Made by a program: the position numbers and the translations under genes. A DNA stretch of 64,000 nucleotides from Marchantia polymorpha subsp. ruderalis (Eukaryota > Streptophyta > Marchantiopsida > Marchantiales > Marchantiaceae), in contig AP031355.1 of assembly GCA_037833965.1 (NCBI GenBank), forward strand, positions 7,341,501-7,405,500, in the 5' to 3' direction. Positions 57,659 through 64,000 of this stretch are shown here, piece after piece; the stretch's first letter is position 1; each line of letters begins with the position of its first letter. The notes under the pieces were generated by a model. That model ran no database searches. It was given only the letters and a program-made list of their open reading frames with translations, and was not told the DNA's origin.

Positions 57659-58852
57659 ATGGCTTCAGGAAGAACAGCTTTGGTGGCATCCGTGCTACTG
57701 AGCTGCATCGTCGTTTCGTCTGCCTTCAACATCACCACCATGCTGAATCAGTTTCCCAGCTTTAGCCAGATGAACCAGCTCTTGTCTTCGTCCGGAGTCG
57801 CCAACGACATCAACGCTCGCAAGTCCATCACTGTCTTGGTTGTTTCCAACGATGTACTCAATGCATTCACCGCCAGCAACCCCAACGTCGACACTGTCAA
57901 GATGGCCGACTTATTGCGTTACCATGTCCTCCTGCAATTCTTGGGGATGGACGAGCTCAAAGCACTGCCCACTTCCAATTACACCTCCGTCACCACTCTC
58001 TACCAGACCACTGGCAGAGCCAACAACAACGACGGATTCCTCAACATCTACAACCTGCCATCCGGCTTTCTCATCGGGCCCTCGGTCGCGGGCTCCAGCT
58101 CCAACGCCACGGTCGCAGCCAACATCACCCACGAGGCTTTCGAGATTAGCGTCATCCAAATCAGTAGCATCCTCACCCCGGTCGGATTCAACAGCGCCAC
58201 CGGAGATCTGATCCAGGTTCTCACGAAGTTCAACGTCTACACCATGTTCATCAGCCTGCTCAAGGAATCAGCAGTCGACAGCATCTTCGCAGGCAGGCAG
58301 ACCGGTGGGGGAATCACCGTGTTCGCCCCCACGGACTCGGCCTTCAACAGCCTCGCCTCCGGATCCATCCAAGGCCTCAGCGTCTCGGACCTGAAGCTGC
58401 TGATGCAGTACCACGCTCTGACCTCGTACCAGCCCCTGAGCGTTCTGCAGAACATGGTGAACTCGCCCGTGTCCACCATCGCCTCCACCATCGCCTCCGG
58501 CTACCTTCTGAACGTGAGCTCCGCCGCCAAGACTGTAACTCTGCACACGGGAGTGAGCGTCGCCACCATCCAGGAGACTCTGTACGACGCCACGCCCACC
58601 ACCATGTTCGGCATCGACCAAGTTCTCTTGCCCTCGGAGCTCTTCAGCAAAGCCGCCCTGGTCCCTTCTCCTGCCGAGGCTCCCGTCCCCGAGGCTGCCC
58701 CTGGCCCTAAGGAGGCTAAGGCTCCCGGTGCGGCTCCCGACGCTGCTCCCGGACCTGAGAAGCCAGCCGGCTCAACTGCCAGTGTGGTTTCTATGAGCGT
58801 AGTTCTGTCCGCGGTTGCTCTCATCGCCTCGTCGTGCCTCGCAGCTTTGTGA
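57659..58852 (+). CDS. Fasciclin-like arabinogalactan protein (FLA copy 4), intronless, 397 aa
   Basis: The architecture is the same as copy 3: signal peptide (1-22), two FAS1 domains (about 24-175, 180-328), AP-rich arabinogalactan tail (about 335-373) and GPI signal (about 379-397). The two residue differences from copy 3 (Leu for Val and Ala for Val in the tail) match copy 2, so copy 4 keeps the older state. The stop is TGA rather than TAA, and the 3' flank differs completely from copy 3. The start is the ATG with strong context aligned to copy 2. An upstream open stretch of 50 codons has no ATG. Promoter and leader are nearly identical to copy 3, so similar expression is expected. Confidence 0.94.
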   Translation: MASGRTALVASVLLSCIVVSSAFNITTMLNQFPSFSQMNQLLSSSGVANDINARKSITVLVVSNDVLNAFTASNPNVDTVKMADLLRYHVLLQFLGMDELKALPTSNYTSVTTLYQTTGRANNNDGFLNIYNLPSGFLIGPSVAGSSSNATVAANITHEAFEISVIQISSILTPVGFNSATGDLIQVLTKFNVYTMFISLLKESAVDSIFAGRQTGGGITVFAPTDSAFNSLASGSIQGLSVSDLKLLMQYHALTSYQPLSVLQNMVNSPVSTIASTIASGYLLNVSSAAKTVTLHTGVSVATIQETLYDATPTTMFGIDQVLLPSELFSKAALVPSPAEAPVPEAAPGPKEAKAPGAAPDAAPGPEKPAGSTASVVSMSVVLSAVALIASSCLAAL

Positions 58853-61788
58853 AATTTTGTATAGTATTATTTGGTCTTGGTCGTTTTGGAATAACTTAGA
58901 TACTTCATTAAAACTCACAATTATAGTTGTATTTTTTCCTGGCAGAAATTCTTTGTCCCAATTGAAGGGATCGATTTGACGATTCTAGATTAGCGTAGAT
59001 AATAGTACTTTAACTTCATACATCTGTTTTTTGAAAAAATGCTAGCTCAATAAATTAAATTGCCTGCTGGAATGAATATTTACTGCCAACGCCTGCTTCA
59101 AAGTCTTCAACCCGTCCTTTATAGTTAACTGAGTTCTCTTCTAAGATACTGAATGTCATGTATGTTCGATTACGAGAACTCTCTGGATGGATGGAGCGCG
59201 GTTGAGAAGAGTCTTAACCCGAGTCAAAATTACTTTAAAGATGATCGTTGATAGAGAGGACCAGAATCTTAGAATGCATTAATCACCACAATGAATGATC
59301 GTTGATAAAGAGACGATATGAAAAAAGGAGAAGTTGGTTATCTGATTTATATCTGATTAATTTCATGATACACGACGTCAACAGCTAAGGGGCAACGCGT
59401 CACTAGAAGAAACCATGATAACAGTTTACATGCAATTTCAAGAGCCTGTCAAAGTCCTAATTTTCTAAAATTAGGCAAATTTGCATCCTTGTATATTTTG
59501 GATTGGAAAGCTTTGCGGGATGTAAACGTGAAGATTATTTTGGAGTAATGCACAAGTATAAACTAGACCGATATGAAGAATTAAAGGATTCAAAACGGTT
59601 GAACGCTAGGCTGGAAGAGTGGAGAATCTCAACAGACGCTGGCAAGCACTAAAACTAAGCTGAGAAATATTTGAATCAGCAAAAATGTGGAGATTTGAAG
59701 ACTGACAGTTAAAGAAGCACCATATGCGGAAGCATTTGATGTCTTCTTAAAACCCGGCTACTTGAGGTGAAGATGAAACATTATCATCAGTTGGCAGTTG
59801 TGTCTAAAAGGTGTTTTCATAACTAGCTTGAGATGTGCGAAGACACCGAGTCGGAGCGATTGATCCAAATACAAAAGTTGATGAGATTTTTTGGATAAGA
59901 CTGACAAGTCTGCGCAAAATATATGCAAACTAGTGGGCAGAAAATGTATGGAGTCAATCCTTCATTTGTGCAGCAAAATGTTCAAGAGGATTGCAACAAG
60001 TGCAAGTGGTGTGTAGACAGGTTTGTAGCAAAGTTAGAACTGGCACATTGCTATCTTGGATGTCCGTTCAATTTTTCTAGAAATTAGTATTTGAGCTGAA
60101 TTGTATGAATGGAATCAAGACTAATTCTACAATCTTTTTTGTTTTGCAAACATTTGATTGTGCAATTGTAGGCTAAGAGAAAATGAAAAAAAATTTGAAA
60201 GACTATGTTAAAATACTTTGTTTAATTTTTAAATATAACTGATTACTAGTGAAATAGAATGGTTGAAACAAATTTCAAAATTTTCTGATTGTAAATTTCT
60301 AGATAGTGGAAAATAATATTAATGGCTATGAACGGTAAACAACTGTGTTGAATTACCTCACATTCTTAAAAATGAAATCTAAATTCTTATATTTTGAAAA
60401 CTATTTTTCTAATACATAATATTACATCATACTTACAAGATCATAGAAACATCATAACTTCAATATCATCAGAATTAATTACCATGTGTATCCAAATAGA
60501 TAATGAATCATGTGAATGAATTATTAATCAATAATAGTTCACATTTATATTAAGTAAACATGTAAATGAACCAATGAAAAATATTAAAAAATAATTTAAA
60601 AATAATATTAATTAAAAAGTATAAATCAAGATAAGCCAAAATTTCCGAGATTATATTTACATTATTTTCAATTTTAAAAAATTAATTTTGGAAACATCAG
60701 ATAGCTACAAATTTGCATAAAATTAATCAAGAAATTTAAAAATTCATGAAATTAAAATAAATCATGTATTAATTTAAATAATTAATCATATAATTATGTA
60801 ATAATATTAAATTTTGGCTTAAATATTAATTAAATATAATTTATCAAGCTATATTTTATAACATAAGTTTAATTGATATAATTTATGCTGTATCTTTTTT
60901 AAGATTTAAAAAATTTTCGAAATATATTTTTTTATCATTAATCTTACGTATAATACAAAAAGAAATCTATTTGCAATCAAAAATTGATCAAATGACAAAT
61001 AAGTAGAATAGCTTTACATTTCATGTTTTGAGTTAGTATTATGAATACCACATACACATAAAAAATTTTAAAAAAAATAATCCCAAATTTTATTTCACAG
61101 AGTGAAAAGTATCATATACTATTATTATTCCTAAAGGTTTCTTGATTGGAATAAAATAAATTTCAAACATGATGATAGTAATTTATATGAAATAGACATG
61201 ATGTGAACAAATTTGTTGGATGAATAAGCATATTAAATTTTACATCAAAATAAAAACATGTGTATGAAATGTATTTTGGACGCGAGATGAGTTATAGTAA
61301 GATAAAATGTTAAGTTACAATTGAATCGAGAAGAGACTATTTAATTGGAATCTTAAAAAAGTGAGAAATGACTTCAGATATCAAGCTTTAGATGCTTACA
61401 TTTTTGCATATTTAAAATATGAAGACTGATGTTCAAGTGAAAATTTCATGCAATCTGATTGTTAGATCATACTTTACATAATCTCCTGAGGAATAAGTAG
61501 CAACACCTGATACGGTAAAAATAATAGTGAAGCAAGAAAAAAATTAGATATGAGCAGAATTTAGTTAAAATATTCTTAATGTCTATCTACAATACAACTC
61601 AATCCGGATGTATATTTAAATAGCTTCAATATCCAATAATATTGCTTCAGAACTGCATGGTTTTACACATTGAAACTAATGTTTACAATGATAAATGACC
61701 TCATCTAAATAATATGTCGCATTTAGAAATGTTCAATACAGTATCAATCTGTCGAATGTTTTTAGTGTTCATTTACTGTTGCAAGTAA
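58853..61788. other. FLA copy 4 3' flank and AT-rich spacer
   Basis: 58945-58997 matches the FLA copy 2 3' flank (46611-46664) and is probably 3' UTR. A short direct repeat (ATGATCGTTGATA) occurs near 59238 and 59294. From about 60,180 to 61,780 the sequence is extremely AT-rich with no gene. Confidence 0.55.
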
Positions 61789-61796
61789 CTGACTAG

Positions 61797-62021
61797 CAGA
61801 GCCCGACATTGGGTGCCCATGCCCAAACCCACCCATGCCCATGGGTTTTGGGTGACATTATTTTTCCATGGGTGGACACAAGTAATGCTATGGGCAGTGT
61901 TTGTCAAGATTCAACCAAGTATTTGCCTAATCTGAGTAGCATGAGTGGGCATGGGTGGCACAAGTAATGCTAAGCGTGGGCTTAGGTCGCTGCTGATGGT
62001 TATTGTCTGGTCTGGGTGCTG
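61797..62021. mobile_element. hAT-like MITE (225 bp) with 8-bp target duplication
   Basis: CTGACTAG occurs at 61789-61796 and again at 62022-62029, a perfect 8-bp target site duplication. The ends are CAGAGCCCGACA and, reversed, CAGCACCCAGAC, short imperfect inverted repeats starting CAG as in hAT elements. Inside, a GGGCATGGGTGG..CACAAGTAATGCTA motif appears twice. There is no coding capacity, so it is non-autonomous. Confidence 0.85.
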
Positions 62022-62029
62022 CTGACTAG

Positions 62030-64000
62030 CACCTAACGTTTAAGTAGATTCTCAGTTTCGCAATCGATGCAACAAACTATTACGAGTTCGTGAATCCAGA
62101 AGAGTGATCATATGTCTGAAGGTAATCTGTAATCCAAGATGTTCATGTTTCTTGGGTTGTGCATGATGGTACGAGGAGGTATTGTAAAGACATCTTCTGA
62201 ATGTGGATAACCCTACAAAGCAACGTCAGCATTTGTTTATTTTCCTCTGATGCATTCATGTACGTTTGATGTTTCACATCACCTTGCCATATCGTTACAA
62301 AAGATTTTCTTCAGTTCGCTCGGTCCCGATACAATATGTTCTCTAAAGCAAGATATTTTACTTTCAAATATGGAATCTAGATTTGACAATTCTACAATTA
62401 CCTTAGTTCTTCATCCAGATTTAATATTTGTTTCTACATCAAATTCAGATCTACGATACAAATCGAACCTAATTCGATGTGACAGAAGTGTCGACTTCAG
62501 CGGACTCCGGGATATGTCCCTAAGAGTTGTAAGGGAAGGCTACACCAATTCCAAGAAAGTGTATTCAATACCGCACAAAAACTTAGAAACTACGATGATG
62601 ATTTCCGAGATGTTCATAAAACTCAAGCAAATCAGAACACAAGGGTAGAAAATACAGCCTGCTTTGATAGGTGTCAGGGTATCTGCAGATAGTCCAAGCT
62701 GTGAAATAATGAAACCAACATTCTATAAGCCTCTCAACCATACACTGAAGCTGTCTGTGATCCAATCCGGTTCTATGCTCTTCACTTCAAGAGAATGTTC
62801 GAAATTTCCTCGATGATTTGCAAGTCAACTTCTTGACCTCACACCAGTGCGATACACATGTTCAAAGTCGGCAGTGCTTCCACCTCTGCGAAGTCTCTTC
62901 CGTCATAATTTGTCTCAAAACATTGGATTTCTTGGATTATCGAACTTAACTAAGACACTGAAACTTTAGAACTCTTCAGAATTTAAACTGAACATGTCCG
63001 AAGTAGTCTTTACATGAATGGCATCTAAAATTTCTTCTCTAGATGGAACCGAAGATCATAAAACGCAGGCATACTTCGTACATACTGATCACCGAGACAA
63101 ACTCCCAAGACACGCAGAAACACAGAGTACAGAAATCATCAATATCTTACAATCAAAGACTGGACGCGTAGAATCATGAAGTTCAAGGACAGTGTCTGTT
63201 GGGAGGTCAAGCCTCGCTCTTCTATTTTTTCACCTCTCTTTGAAACCTACCCTGAGTCTTCCACCCTGAGATCTTTCACATAAGGGATGAATGAACAGTT
63301 TACCCAACACCTGCTGGGTGGTGTAACAGTGCTACACTTCAAGAGCATGTGCCCAAAGTATGTCCTCACGAATCCTTGTCCAGTGTAAAATACACAAAAT
63401 TGGACCAAAAGTATCTCCTAATGCAACTATTACACCACCAACCTCCTCTTTACACTATAAATTGGTGCAGGAAATTTGAAAGCAGTCTATCTACCCTACT
63501 GTTCAGTAACAAGATAATCTTCCTACAAAACCATCCTCGGTGTGATGAGAAACTACTGACAGTGTCTCATTGAACATAGTGCGGATCAGGGGACAACTTA
63601 ACACAGAAGTAGATACTACGTCCAATAATAGTGCAGCATCCTCGTAGAATCGTAAGAGGGCGGTGCAGAATCAGAGAATTCGGTGGAGCAAGAGCAGAAC
63701 AATCACTCCAGAGCAATCCCTTGAACCGTAATCCTCATATCAATCGTACATCGGAAGATACTCTCAATCCATGTAATCGAATAAAATACTGAATATAAAA
63801 GTTAGGGCTTTTAGTATTCCATGTACCCTCCTCCACAGAATTTACTCCTTAGACTTTGCTGCATGCAATGGTATAAACAATGAGAGTTGCAGACCTAAAG
63901 GCTACTTCTCTGCAATCCATCCGTCCAAAGCAACAATCTCTCCATTCGACCAGTAAAGGAGCAATTCGAGACAAGAATGGTACAGGATGACAGCTCATCT
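62030..64000. other. Non-genic stretch to window end
   Basis: The only long frame (62250-62648 plus, 132 codons) has no signal peptide, domain or recognisable motif and is left unsupported. No gene or clear repeat is seen. Confidence 0.5.

Larger units (their letters stand above)
56879..58852 (+). repeat. Near-identical FLA duplication block B
   Basis: Partner of 50993-52961. The start codons lie 5,891 bp apart. A 4-bp insertion (TTCC, near 57424) is among the few upstream gaps. Confidence 0.88.

Noticed and set aside
62250-62648. 132-codon plus-strand ORF as a gene
   Set aside because: No homology signature, signal peptide or domain; stop-poor stretches of this length occur by chance in this window.
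1-64000. CRISPR arrays, bacterial operons or organellar DNA
   Set aside because: No regularly spaced repeats. Spliced genes, plant tRNA promoter motifs and LTR/MITE elements indicate a plant nuclear genome.

Overview
The window looks like nuclear DNA of a land plant. The evidence is a plant-type STP hexose transporter with three GT-AG introns, four intronless fasciclin-like arabinogalactan protein (FLA) genes with Ala/Pro-rich tails and GPI signals, and a tRNA-Leu gene with the plant TATA plus CAA upstream motifs. Long AT-rich, gene-poor spacers and compact GC-rich intronless FLAs make a bryophyte my best guess. That is inference and the sequence does not settle it.

Layout. 1-9.1 kb is non-genic with small inverted-repeat elements. 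9.1-11.5 kb (minus) is an intact four-exon sugar/H+ symporter of 509 aa whose sugar site departs from the family at two positions. 11.5-28.4 kb is gene-poor, holding a 63-bp-arm foldback repeat, the tRNA-Leu(CAA), a LINE reverse-transcriptase relic and an unresolved possible gene remnant. 28.5-29.6 kb (minus) is FLA copy 1.

31.3-40.9 kb is a direct tandem duplication of a 4.4-5.1 kb unit. Each unit carries an intact 169-codon ORF of unknown family, built from two 46-residue repeats, plus degraded accompanying ORFs. Each unit also has its own extra insertion, one with a LINE tail. 42.6-43.4 kb is a broken fragment of a Ty1/copia LTR retrotransposon.

45.2-58.9 kb is a same-strand FLA cluster: FLA copy 2, a pseudo-FLA fragment, FLA copy 3, a second pseudo-FLA and FLA copy 4. 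Copies 3 and 4 are nearly identical through promoter, leader and coding region, and then diverge abruptly at the stop codon. All three plus-strand FLAs share a TATA box placed exactly 60 nt before a conserved seven-codon upstream ORF. 58.9-64 kb is AT-rich and non-genic apart from a 225-bp hAT-like MITE with a perfect 8-bp target duplication.

The genes do not form an obvious pathway. FLAs are cell-surface/wall proteoglycans and the STP is a plasma-membrane sugar importer. The main stories are local duplication, gene conversion-like homogenisation, and the unknown repeat-protein pair.
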